Translations under genes and position numbers: made by a program | The notes under the pieces: generated by a model | The model's database searches: none | Seen by the model: the letters and a program-made list of their open reading frames with translations, nothing else | Told to the model about the DNA's origin: nothing | In this document: one piece after another, positions 49,993 through 60,099 of the stretch | Numbering within the stretch: the first letter of the stretch is position 1 | How the letters are laid out: every line of letters begins with the position of its first letter | Origin: Epichloe hybrida | Taxonomy: Eukaryota > Ascomycota > Sordariomycetes > Hypocreales > Clavicipitaceae | Direction of reading: 5' to 3' | NCBI GenBank assembly: GCA_019022495.1 | Contig: JAFEKR010000008.1 | Coordinates: 1,054,001-1,118,000, forward strand | Length of the DNA: 64,000 nucleotides

Positions 49993-50299
49993 TGTTAGAT
50001 TCATAAGGTATTAAATTTAATGTAATACAGTCATGAGCCCAAAGAATAGTATTATTATTGATTATCTATTCTAGGCTACGTTATCTGTTGTTATGATTAA
50101 TTAAGTTCTAGGAAAAGAGAGGTAAAAAGCTAGAAGTTATAATATATAAAGGGAAAAGGGGTTACGCGTTTGTGTCCCCACATTTCCTAGCTAATTAATA
50201 TGCCAGGTTGTGGGTCACGTGTGGGGTCCGCGCGCGGCCCGAGCTTCTGCCGGGTAATTGCGGCTGCGACGCGCGATTGATATCACCTTTGTTCCAACA
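49993..50299 (-). repeat. Family-1 LTR (5' LTR)
   Basis: The outer right 110 bp are the least mutated family-1 LTR sequence in the window (TGCCGGGTAATTGCGGCTGC preserved). Inner left edge is mutated (TTAGATTCATAAGG). Confidence 0.9.
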
Positions 50300-50803
50300 G
50301 TAAGCCTTTTTTATATTAGCTCTAGACCCCTAAGTAATTTATATACTACATATAGCTAATCTAGAAATTATAATATTTATAGTTATAGCTACTACTAGTA
50401 AATATATACACTAGCTATAAACTCCTAGTAAGATTAATATAATATCCCTAATATTAGATAAGAAGTTATTTATTTTAAATAGTATATATTACCTTATTCT
50501 TTTTAACTTAATTATAAAGCTTAATACTAGTAATTTACTTACTTAGCGCTAATAACTTATTAGATAAAGGTATATATATTAGAGATAATAAAGTAATAAG
50601 TATATAGCTACCTATAATTTAGTAGTTATAAGAAGGACTACCTAGGTCCTTATAATATCTAGCTTATTACTTAAATAAATATAATACTATATACTAATAG
50701 TATAGCTAGTAATATAGATATTACTATAGGTTATATATAGTAAATATATACTAGCTAAGTAGCTCTTTTTAATTAAGGATAATTATATATTAAGGGGGTA
50801 GTA
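50300..50803 (+). other. Gypsy 3' untranslated region, AT-rich
   Basis: It resumes the host element after the target duplication of the nested Copia. No coding trace. It ends in a candidate polypurine tract, TTAAGGGGGTAG, at about 50790-50801. Confidence 0.4.
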
Positions 50804-51070
50804 TATTAGGAGTATAGAGGCTAGGGAGTTATAAATAGAATAGTTATATAATAAAGCCCTTAGATAAGCCTTAGCTTATATAAATAACTAAGTAGCTACT
50901 AGATAGCTATATATATATAGTAAGGTATTTAAATAAGGACTACCTATAAGAGATATAAGAGGTTAGAGTTTAAGACCTTTATATACTTACCCCTAAGTAG
51001 TAGCTCTCTAGCTATAAATAAGAGTCTTAGCCTTCACTTCGTTTATATCTCTCTTAACACAGTCGTAACA
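50804..51070 (+). repeat. Candidate Gypsy 3' LTR
   Basis: It starts TATTAGGAG (RIP of TGTTAGG), right after the purine tract AAGGGGG, and ends CAGTCGTAACA, giving matching TGTTA/TAACA ends over 267 bp. A TATAAATAAGAG box lies near 51016. There is no second copy in the window because the Gypsy is 5'-truncated, so the call rests on end structure and position only. Confidence 0.45.
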
Positions 51071-51430
51071 AATAATCCCTAGTAATCTTTTTAATAAGCT
51101 TAACTTATAATTTAGGATTATTTATATAAGAAGGTTTTCTAGATTAGCTAGTATTAACTACATACTTTATATTAATATAAAAAGGTTAAATTATATAATT
51201 AAATCCTTAATTATAAGCTTAACTAAAGATTTAGTATATAGCCTTTAGACTAATCCCTAAATTATAAGTAATCTTATAGTTTAGTAGCCCTTAAGCTTTT
51301 ATAAGTAATATATAGGCCTTATTAGCTATAGTTAGGGTTTAAGCTATTATAGAAAAAAGTAAAGAAGGAAGTAAGTAGCTAATTAGGTAAGGGAATCTAG
51401 CTAACTTTAGTAATAATTATAGTACTAGTA
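51071..51430. other. AT-rich margin of the repeat block
   Basis: No gene. The word ACTTATAATTTAGGATTA near 51106-51124 has a near inverted copy near 51261-51280. It could be the remains of a small DNA transposon, but this is unproven. Composition changes abruptly to normal at about 51,430-51,490. Confidence 0.35.
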
Positions 51431-51647
51431 GTAAAAGTCGGTAAAGAGAGGGAAACTAGAGAAGAGGTAAGCCTCTTATTTAATTTACCTAGTGAGACTA
51501 CGACCCCGCTGGCTAATTACGTCCTTAACCGGGGTTGTGTGCAGGGGACACGACTTTTGACTTCGACCTCCGTACATGGGGGAGCCCATGATGCATCCCA
51601 CCACGTCGTCAGTTTATCAAGGCGCAAAACCACCTCCCGCCCTCTCT
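51431..51647. other. Boundary spacer, 3' flank of the ABC transporter
   Basis: GC-normal sequence between the repeat block and the transporter stop codon. It should hold the transcript's 3' UTR. No other feature seen. Confidence 0.5.
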
Positions 51648-54600
51648 TCATCCGCCTCCCGCCTTCTTCTTGGCAAGCATGCCCTTGAAAGGATTCTTTC
51701 CCTCGAACCTCAACCACGTCGACAAGTAAATGACGGCATAGTTGAACACGATGAAGCCGCAGAAAATGCCAAAGTCCCTCCAGAGGTTCTCATAGTAGAC
51801 TGAGAATCCGCGGCCAAACTCATCGCCCGTGGCATACTGACAGAACTCGCACAGGCCGTCGGCACCCTGTTGCACATACCCACCAGCCTGCTGGATGAAG
51901 GACTCGGTGTACTCTTGACAGGACAGACCAGGCGGGGGGCTGAAGCGCGCAAACTCCTTGTCCGCGCACTCGACAGGCTGGTCGTGGATGGCGGCGCCGA
52001 GGAACCCCTCGAGGAGGTAGTGGAACGGGGAGAGCCAGTACATCCATTCCCTCCAAAAGGCGGGCAGCTGCATGGGCGGCACGACGACGCCACAGAAGCT
52101 GACGACGAAGAGGAAGAAGATGGGGACGAGCAGCGACGCGAGCAGGTCGTTGGGCGCAAACGAGGCAATGGCCTGGCCGAAGCTGACGTAGTACAACTCG
52201 AAGAGGAGGACGAGCAAAAAGGCGAAGCCAGAGGTGAAGCTCGACACTCTGGTGCCAAAGATGCCCCACCACCAGCAGCAGAAGTAGACGCCGCCCGCGA
52301 CTATGGCGTAGGGAATCTCCACGGCCACCGCGGCCGTCGTCCACGCGGACCACGAGTAGATCTTGGCCTTGTTCTCCCGCGACTGGAACACGTTGCGGGA
52401 GTTGAGGAACACCGGCTGGAGCTGCTGGATGAGCGGTGGCGAGATGGTCAGCGTCATGAAGATGGAGAAGAGGCGGTTCTGATAGTCGGTCTGCGAGTAG
52501 CCCAGCCGCCAGAAGGTGAAGCAGTTGAAGAGTCCGGTGAGGATGTGGAGCATGAATTTGCCGACGATGTAGTCCGGAGTTCGCCAGTAGGATATGAAGG
52601 AGCGCTTGACGACCGTCATGGTCTGGAATGCCAGCGACGTGGCGTACTCGCGGTCGTCTTTGAGGCTCTTGCTGGGGTCAATCTTCTTGCGCTTCTCGAT
52701 CATCTCGTCGATTTCCCGGCATCGTTCATCGCGGGCCTTCGACTGCGCCCAGACGTCCCCCCAGTCTTTGCCATGGTAGTTTGGATCACCGGCCCCGATG
52801 GCGTTCAGCATGTATTCGGCTGGGTTGGCCTCTGGCGGGCATTTGAACGCACCATTGGACTCGAGGTAATCGATGAGGGTTCTGCTGTCATCTCCCAGCG
52901 GGCCGTGGTAGACTACCCGTCCTCCGGATTTGAGCAGTAGTAGTTCGTCAAAGTGCTCGAATAGAACAGCGGATGGCTGGTGGATGGTGCACAATACTGC
53001 TTGTCCCGCGTCCGCGAGCTTTCGCAGAAAGCGGACAATGTTGAAGGCTGCTCCCGAGTCGAGGCCGGATGTAGGCTCGTCGAGGAACATGAGTAGCTCG
53101 GGCTTGGAGGCTAGTTCCACGCCAATGGTCAGTCGCTTGCGTTGTTCGGGGTTGAGTCCCTCGCCGACTTTGCCAATGACAGCGCCGGCAATGTCGCGCA
53201 TCTCCAGGAGGTCGATGATGGTTTCGCAGTAGTCGAGTTTCTCCTCGCGCCGCGTCTCTCGTGGCTGCCGCAGGAGGGCTGAGAATTGGAGAGCCTCTCG
53301 AACTGTTGCCGTGGGCTCGTGAATGTCCATTTGTTCTGCGAACCCAGTGGCTCGCTGGAACGACTTGGGCAAAGGCCGGCCGTCCACCAGGAAATCTCCT
53401 GTCACCGTGCCAAAGTTGAGGCGCTGGGCCAGGGCGTTGAGAAGCGTCGTCTTTCCAGCACCTTGAGATTGACAAGTACATACACAGGTTAGTATTGAAA
53501 CGAATGAGAAATGGAAAAAGAATTTCTTGTGCGAGGTTGCTGTAGAAATACTTACCAGATGCACCCATGAGAGCCGTCAACTTTCCAGGTCGCACATACC
53601 CTTGCACATCTTGCAGGAGCTTTCTCTCGCCCGACTCATAGGGAATAGTATAGTCGATGTTGCGAAAGGTGAAGACGGTCTCGTTCTTTGCGACCTGCTT
53701 CAAGCTATCCTGTCTACTGTTGTTGCCGGTGGTGGTCTGCTTCTCGTCGCTTTGCTCCTCAGCCATGCCCGGCGTCACATGAGAGGTCGGACCCGATTCC
53801 TCATCAGCAGCGTTCTTCTGTCCGCCCGCTTCTATCGTCTTCTCTAATCCCTTGGGGACTTGTCCTCTCTTGAAAACGGTGACGGCCCCGCCTCCCGCGT
53901 TTGGCTTCATCTGCTCCATTCCCAGAGCAGTCAGGAAGACGAAGAATAGGAAGAAGGCCCACAGGAACCCGAAATTTCGCCATAGGTGAGACCGAGTGTA
54001 CGTGAAAGACTGCTGGATATATTGCCCTCCATCAACTGATGTGCGGCCAGGGACGCTGCCCTTTAATGCGCATGACTGATACCGAGGCGATGCCTGCGGA
54101 GCCTGGGGCACAAGATACGGAGGCACACATTCGAGATTCAGGCCGTCAAACTCGTTTGCTACTAGGCACTCGAAGCCATACTGGATCCAGTTGATCCATC
54201 GGAGCCAGCTGAACCAGGGGTGCATGGACTCGGGCGGAATGAGATACCCAGTGTAGACGACCAGGATCTGGACAGATATTCCGGTGAACCGGGTGGCTGA
54301 GTCGAGAGTTTTACACCAAGCCGATATGGTACGGAAGAAGGCATATGTGACCATGGTGACTAGCCACAGAATGAGGGTGCAGATGAAGAACTGCGACGCG
54401 GTTCTCGACAGATTGGCCATGAAGTAGATGACGACGTTGAAGAGAACCACTTGGACAAACACCATGGGCACGTCACAAACCGTCTGGGCGATAGCGAAGG
54501 CCGCCGGGCGATAGAAGGAGAACGACTTGTGCTTGAGCAGGATGGGCTTGGACTCGAACGCGGCCGTCTGCTCTGCCAGAGCCAGGAGGGCGTTGAACAA

Positions 54601-56376
54601 GAGAAGAAAGAACAGTGTACCTCCTCGAGGGAATGCCCCGGCAGCCGTCTCTTGCAGGTTGAAGAAGAGACTGCCGACGATCAACCCCTGGAAGAGGAGC
54701 CCTCCCCATTTGCCAAACAGCGATGCCTTGTCGCCGGTCATGACGAGGAACTGCCTCTGCGTGCAGGCAATGACTTGCTTGTGGAATGGGAGAGTGTAGT
54801 TCTTGGTTGCCGTCTTCTCCGACTCGTGCTCCCGCCTCTCCTCCATGCGCTTCTTCAGAGAGGACTCGAAGTCATCCATGTCGGCGAGAGTCTCCTGGTA
54901 GATGTCGCTCTTCTTGTACAGGTCGGCAAAGTCTTGCGCAGCTCTTGGGATGCGCTCCTCCCAGCCGCTGCGAACGTTTCTCTCATGCTCGTCGGTGACG
55001 GATGTGAGGAAATCAGGGGTGGTCCAGCGCTCGCGGCAGTCGAAGCCAAGATCTTGGAAGTACCGTTTTGCCTTCTCCGACGGGCCAAAGTAGAGGCATT
55101 TGCCTTGGTCAATGAGCAGAACCTTGTCGACGAGATTGTACAACGACTCCCCCGCCTGGTAGAGAGACACGGCTGTCGACACGTCGGCCATGTTGGTCAT
55201 TGTCCGGATGGACCGAACGTACTCGAGGGCGGTGCTCGCGTCCAGGCCCTTGCTGGAATTATCCCATCCCTGGACGGACGCACGAGCAATCATGGCTTCG
55301 GCGATGCTCACTCGCTTACGCTCACCACCCGACACGCCGCGGATGAACTCGTTGCCGACCTTGGTGCCGAGCGTGTGCTCAATCCAGAACAACTTCGTGA
55401 CGACGCGCAGGAACTCTCTCACATAGTCTTGGCGGGACTCGCCATCGAGGCGCGATTCTTTCCCGGGCGTTCTCATCTCGAGCGCAAAGGAGAGGGTTCT
55501 TTTCACAGACAATGCGGCATAGTGCAAGTCGTCTTCGGGGTTGTAGATGATCTCTCCGCGAAAGCTCTTGGCCATCTCATCGGCGCTGGCTCCCCCGTAG
55601 GTCACATCTCCGTCGACGGCTACGAATCCCGATCTCTGGTTGCAGAAGGCCTTGAGAAACGTCGAGCATCCTGAGCCAGGGCGTCCCAGAACCAGGAGCA
55701 ACTCCCCCGGCCGCACGCACCCGTTGAAGTCGCTGATGAGGTCCCGGATGGGAGGCTTGGCGACGGCTGCCCTGACATCTGGTTTGCCGTGGCCGCTCTT
55801 GGCCCGGGAGAAGCTCCTGAACAGGTTGGCGAGGGTTCGGGGCAGCGAGAGAAAGACGTCGCCGACAGTCGGCTGCAGATCCGCCCCCAAACCCACGCCC
55901 TTGACGGTGAGATTTCGGAATATGACGCCACTGTGCCTGGTCTGTTCCTCTTCGCTTTGCTCCTGGCGCTTTTGGCCGAACATCTTTGACATGAGTCGTT
56001 CCACCTCTTGCGACTCTTCATCGTCCTCCGCATGGCTCTTATCTGCCCCGGACGTCTTTTTGCGGGACAGCGCGCGAAAGAGATCATCTTCGGTCTGCAT
56101 AGTTCGCCGGCGCTTCAGCGGTTCTCGTCCTGGTTGCTCGACTTGACTACCAGAGGACAAGTGACTGGTGGAGGAGGGTGATGAGTCGGATAAGCTGCCC
56201 TTCGGCGCCAGTTTGTCCAGGTCATGGTGGCCGTCGAAGATTCGTGCATCAGCATCACCATCCATTATTGGCGTGTCCGCGACGTTGTTGCTTGGAGCTA
56301 TCGAGGAATGCGCCGTGTCAGTCGAGGCCTGGTGCCTTTCCGGGGATATGTTCTTCTTCCCCTCAGCAGCGGGCAT
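51648..56376 (-). CDS. Full-size PDR-type ABC (ABCG) multidrug transporter
   Basis: Plasma-membrane ATP-driven efflux pump of the pleiotropic drug resistance family. Two exons, 56376-53556 and 53461-51648, with a 94-bp intron (53462-53555, GTAAGT donor, CTAAC branch site near 53490, CAAG acceptor) that falls inside the second Walker A. The spliced protein is 1,544 aa, normal for the family. Order is NBD1-TMD1-NBD2-TMD2. NBD1 has the PDR-type degenerate Walker A GRPGSGCS (231-238), signature VSGGERKR (348-355) and WDN Walker B (371-373). NBD2 has Walker A GASGAGKT (938-945), degenerate signature LNPEQ (1043-1047), Walker B LLMFLDEP (1063-1070) and H-loop His near 1101. About six membrane segments follow each NBD. 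The N-terminal 140 residues are polar and Ser-rich. The gene ends about 220 bp from the RIP block yet is intact. Substrates cannot be told from sequence. Confidence 0.96.
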
Positions 56377-57343
56377 TCTTGTAAATCAATTGATTACCAC
56401 TAGCAGGACATTGGTGAGCACAATTGTTTGCGCACACTTGGCGTGGAATGAAAGTACATGCTCACAAGCCCAGTCATTAATAAACCCAACCCGCGCGTTC
56501 TGGAACCCGACATGTTTTCGTCAATCCAAGCATCATATATACCTGCTTGATCTGCCGCAACAGGCACAGCTCGGACGACTTTTTTTTTTCCCCCTTTCCA
56601 TAATCAATGACGATTACTTCGCGACCAGTGTCCACCATCGGGCCGGAACGATTGGATTCGGGATCCACTAGATCGCGTCCGTGATTTCATGGCACTGGAC
56701 GCGGGCGTGTAAGCGCGAACGCCGAGGACGAGGTATTATTAACGCTTTCATTGGAAGGATTCTAGGTGAGACAAGTGCTCATTGTTTGACGCCCTGCAGT
56801 AGTTCTTTGGACGCACGGCACAGCGCACAAAGACAGTCAGGGGACTACTCGGTATCACCGTCGACGGGATCGAGATGCTGATCCTGTTCGTGACGGTCTC
56901 ATGTGGGGGGGGGGGGGGGGGGGGGGCCCATCAATCAGTCTATTAATAATTGAAGGCATCACCGACCCTGCTCGGAGCCTTTGAATACCGCATGTGCAAA
57001 TGCCCCAGTCTCAACAAGCTTACCTCTTAGTTTCCCCTACAGATTAGATTTCTAATCATTCAGCCGTGGCTCACTTCATAACCGCATCACAGCCCGTAAG
57101 CAGGCCCACCCACCCGTGCTGCGTCAGCTTACAAACCAAGTTAAAGACGGCAAGCCGATGTGAAGCGCATCCACGACGGCCTGACGAGAGAGAAGCCCGT
57201 GTACATCATGGGGATAAAAGCCATCCATCTGCTCCCATCGTCCGTCCCGTCCAGCTATCCTTTCCTCCTTTCCCAGACCAAAGCGCCAACCCGATAACTA
57301 CAAACCACACAAACACAAACCGCAACGCCAAATCTCCCCAAAC
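56377..57343. promoter_or_regulatory. Divergent intergenic region, ABC transporter / GST
   Basis: 967 bp between two divergent starts; it must hold both promoters. Visible items are a pyrimidine tract (T then C runs) at about 56580-56598, a run of 22 G at 56905-56926, a CCCCT (STRE-like) word near 57037, and a CT-rich stretch at about 57250-57290 ahead of the GST start. I see no convincing TATA box or PDR element. Confidence 0.5.
56905..56926 (+). repeat. Homopolymer of 22 G
   Basis: Uninterrupted G22 followed by CCC, midway in the divergent promoter region. Length may vary or be a sequencing artefact. Confidence 0.9.
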
Positions 57344-58079
57344 ATGTCCTCTCTCAAGCCCATGACGCTCTACTCCCACCGCGCGGGCCCCAACCCCTGG
57401 AAAGTCGCCATCATTCTCGAAGAGCTCGGCCTCCCCTACCACCACAAGTTCCTCGACTTCGAGGGCGTAAAGGCCGAGCCCTTCATCTCGTTGAACCCCA
57501 ACGGCAGGGTTCCCGGCCTCGAGGACCCCAACACCGGCATCTCTCTATGGGAGGTAAGTTTTTGAATATCCAGCGAAAAAAGACGTCCCCCGTTTCCGTC
57601 CCCACCTTACTGAAACTATGTGTGTCCAGTCCGGCGCCATCATCGACTACATCATCGAGCAATACGACACGGCCCACAAGCTGCACTACTCTAGCGCCCC
57701 GGAGAAATACCAGACCCGCGTGTGGGAACACTTTCAGATGTCCGGCCAGGGCCCCTACTTCGGCCAGCTCGTCTGGTTCACGAGATATCACCCGGAAAAG
57801 TTCCAGAGCGCCATCGACAGATACGCCAATGAAGTGAAGCGCGTGACGGGCGTCATTGACGCGCACTTGAAGAAGCAGAAGACGGACTACCTGGTTGGCG
57901 ACAAGCTCACGTATGCCGACCTCATGTTTGTTCCGTGGGCCGTTTTAATCGCTGGGCTCGACAGCGTCAATCTGTCCGAGTTCGAGACCTACGCTGCTTG
58001 GCTTAAGCGCTTGACCGATAGACCCGTCGTGGCCAACATCCTCAAGCAGAGGAAGGAGGCCATGGCTGCGGGCCAGTAA
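57344..58079 (+). CDS. Ure2-like glutathione S-transferase
   Basis: Cytosolic enzyme that conjugates glutathione to electrophiles or reduces peroxides; fungal Ure2p/GstA type. Two exons, 57344-57553 and 57630-58079, with a 76-bp intron (GAG/GTAAGT donor, TCCAG/TCC acceptor), phase 0. The protein is 219 aa, typical length. The N-terminal thioredoxin fold shows LYSHRAGPNPWKVAIILEEL (residues 9-28), the NPNGRVPGLED segment with the cis-proline (51-61), and the glutathione-contacting Glu-Ser pair E70-S71, which the splice joins. A helical C-terminal domain follows (about 95-219), with ADLMFVPW near the expected helix. The start ATG is preceded by AAAC, and no earlier in-frame ATG fits the domain. 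It is divergent from the ABC transporter, suggesting shared detoxification control (inference). Confidence 0.95.
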
Positions 58080-58292
58080 TAATATGGCACACAACATCTA
58101 TCAATCACACAAAAGCCTCGGTACATCCAATAAGTGGTCCTTGGTTTCGACACAGGAATCACTAGCATACTCGATACCATGATAATGATAATACTACTTA
58201 TGCTTCGTACTTAAAAGGAAGGATACTTTCGCCACGACTTGAGTGTAATGGAAAACTGCCCTGCGCCCCCCTGCGCCCCTTGGTGAACAGAG
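58080..58292. other. Convergent 3' intergenic spacer
   Basis: 213 bp between the stop codons of the GST (+) and the PAP2 gene (-). It holds both 3' UTRs; no separate feature seen. Confidence 0.6.
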
Positions 58293-59511
58293 CTAAACAG
58301 CTTGATCTCCGACAATGTATCGTTGTTTCGGTCGGCTGCCCTCGGTAGAGGTGTTGTCTTCCGCATCACTTTGTGGCAATCTGCCCGGATGATGTGCGAA
58401 GAAAGCACTGGTACTAGCACTCTCATACTGCTCATCCAGTCTGCGCCTGGACTCTCCCCACCTTGCGCTCCGAGTGAATGTCTGTGCCGGGATATCAGAT
58501 CCTTCTTCGGCATCGTACATGAATGATTCCTTCTCCTGCAGGGGCAAATGGTTGAACCGCCAATCAAGAACAGCGGCATAGGTCGATCGGTAGGACGCGA
58601 CAGCCATGACTGTACCGATAGTCGACCCCCCCACGATATCGTACCAGTTGTGCGCCGCGTCAATGGTCAGCGAACAAGCAATCATGACGGCGGAAAGCAT
58701 CGGTGCCATGGTCAGTGCCAGTTTCCAAAAGGCCGGCTTGTGATCCGCCCATACCTTCAACTTGGCGTTCAGCCAGAGAAACAAGAATATGAAGCCGGAA
58801 AACGCAGCCGTGGAATGGCCGCTGGGAAAAGACGTCACGGCGTTTTTGAGCATGGACCGGCTCGGCTGTGTACAGATCTCCGTAGTATACATGACTTGTT
58901 GGAATCCAACACCATTGAGACCCGTCTTGTTGTGTGTCTTTGCGAGCGACACGTCTGGCATACACACGTCCAGAAAGTAGGGTCGGAAGCCGCCGATAAG
59001 CTGCTTGATGGTGACTTGAAATAGACATCCTAGTGTAACCGCCCACACGGTGCCCATAATCGCGTTGCTGGCATCCCAGGCTGACTTGACTCTGAATTGC
59101 GCCAAGATGTAGACGAGGATTGGTCCAGCGATGGATAGCAACCCTGCGAGCCATGATGGTAAAATCCAACCACGGTAAGGATACGCCCACTCCGGATAAA
59201 TGATGTCTCCTGAGCCGTTGAAAGTAATGGGAAATGTCCGAACCGAAATCATCGGAACTAGGTAGATCTGATAGCAAATGGTGGTAATTAGCGATGCTCT
59301 CTACCATCAAAATGCTGTTGTCACTTCACATTTTTCATGGAGTGAGAGTGCGACGTACGCCGAAGCTGATACCACCTATGAGTAAGATCACAAGCACATC
59401 AAGCGCATTCAGTCGCACCCACTCGGCCGCAAATAATCTCAGTTCACGAACAAGGGAAGATGGGGTCGGTCTCGACAACCCCCGCGAGTCAGTTTGGGGT
59501 AAAGACGGCAT
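58293..59511 (-). CDS. PAP2-family lipid phosphate phosphatase, integral membrane
   Basis: Likely diacylglycerol-pyrophosphate/phosphatidate phosphatase of the Dpp1/Lpp type. Two exons, 59511-59359 and 59267-58293, with a 91-bp intron (59268-59358, GTACGT donor, ATCAG acceptor), phase 0. The first exon (51 aa, MPSLPQTDSR...) supplies the first membrane segment (LDVLVILLIGGISFG), which a single-ORF model starting at 59252 would miss. The protein is 375 aa with six membrane segments. Catalytic motifs: KQLIGGFRP (K139, R146-P147), FPSGHS (PSGH 199-202), and a third motif S250-x6-H257-x3-D261, in which the usual Arg after Ser is Leu251. A polar, Ser/Arg-rich tail of about 90 residues follows the last segment. 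Substrate not provable here. Confidence 0.9.
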
Positions 59512-60099
59512 GTCTGTCGGGGTTTCGTCCTACGAGCGAGATTTTTCGGCCGTCATGGTCTCTGGAGATCAAACAGGCAGGGCAATAAAAGAAGAGACGG
59601 TTTGGAAGAGAGGAGGGGGGGGCAAATGTGTGCTCTGTGGATGAAAATTGGGTGGCGCGAAAGTTAATTGATACATTTAACGTCATGTGCTGCGTCCGGG
59701 AGTCGCACCTGCACACAGCTGGTGGACTCTTGCCACTCTCCAAAACAGAAAGTACGGAAAGGACTTCTTGCCAAGAAAAAAAAATAGTAATCTAAAGACA
59801 AAAGAGAGACACGAGTCTTCAATTTTCTCTGACATCTTCCAAGGCGAGGGGCAACTGAAAAGTTGGTCATTGAATTTTCGCACGCTAAATTGGCAAGACG
59901 TGGGAATTCAAGGGTACCATTATGGAAAACGTGGACTCTGGCATTTTCTTTTTTGCCAAGAATTGGATAACACCAACAATGCTTAATACAGAAATAGTCT
60001 TGATGACAGCAAATAGTCCTAACCCGACACCGTGGTGTACATGCGTGCAGCGCACACTTCAATACTACTACGCTCCTCCGGGATATATGTCACGCCAAT
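59512..60099. other. Intergenic region upstream of PAP2 gene
   Basis: 588 bp between the GH72 stop (60100) and the PAP2 start, both genes on the minus strand. It carries the GH72 3' UTR and PAP2 promoter. Purine runs (GAGGGGGGGC near 59615, nine A near 59780) are visible. Small open frames here have no recognisable domain. Confidence 0.5.

Larger units (their letters stand above)
43496..50299 (-). mobile_element. Complete family-1 Ty1/Copia retrotransposon nested in Gypsy 3' region
   Basis: 6,804 bp with 307-bp LTRs at 43496-43802 and 49993-50299 and a perfect 5-bp target duplication GTAAG (43491-43495 and 50300-50304). Internally it is collinear with the plus-strand copy at 2789-9591. It is somewhat less mutated than that copy: a 60-codon integrase stretch is open on the minus strand at 46849-46667. 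Confidence 0.93.

Noticed and set aside
52948..53555. C-terminal part of the 1,142-codon frame beyond the first transporter exon
   Set aside because: After residue 941 the frame reads through the intron into a wrong frame. Splicing 53555/53462 restores Walker A and the whole second half.
54451..55674. 407-codon open frame on the + strand
   Set aside because: It lies fully opposite the coding strand of the ABC transporter and has no domain. It is a shadow of a GC-rich gene; the 356-codon frame at 51870-52940 is the same case.
59690..59745. tRNA-like 3' half on the minus strand
   Set aside because: The supposed T-arm does not pair and no matching acceptor 5' half or D-arm is present.
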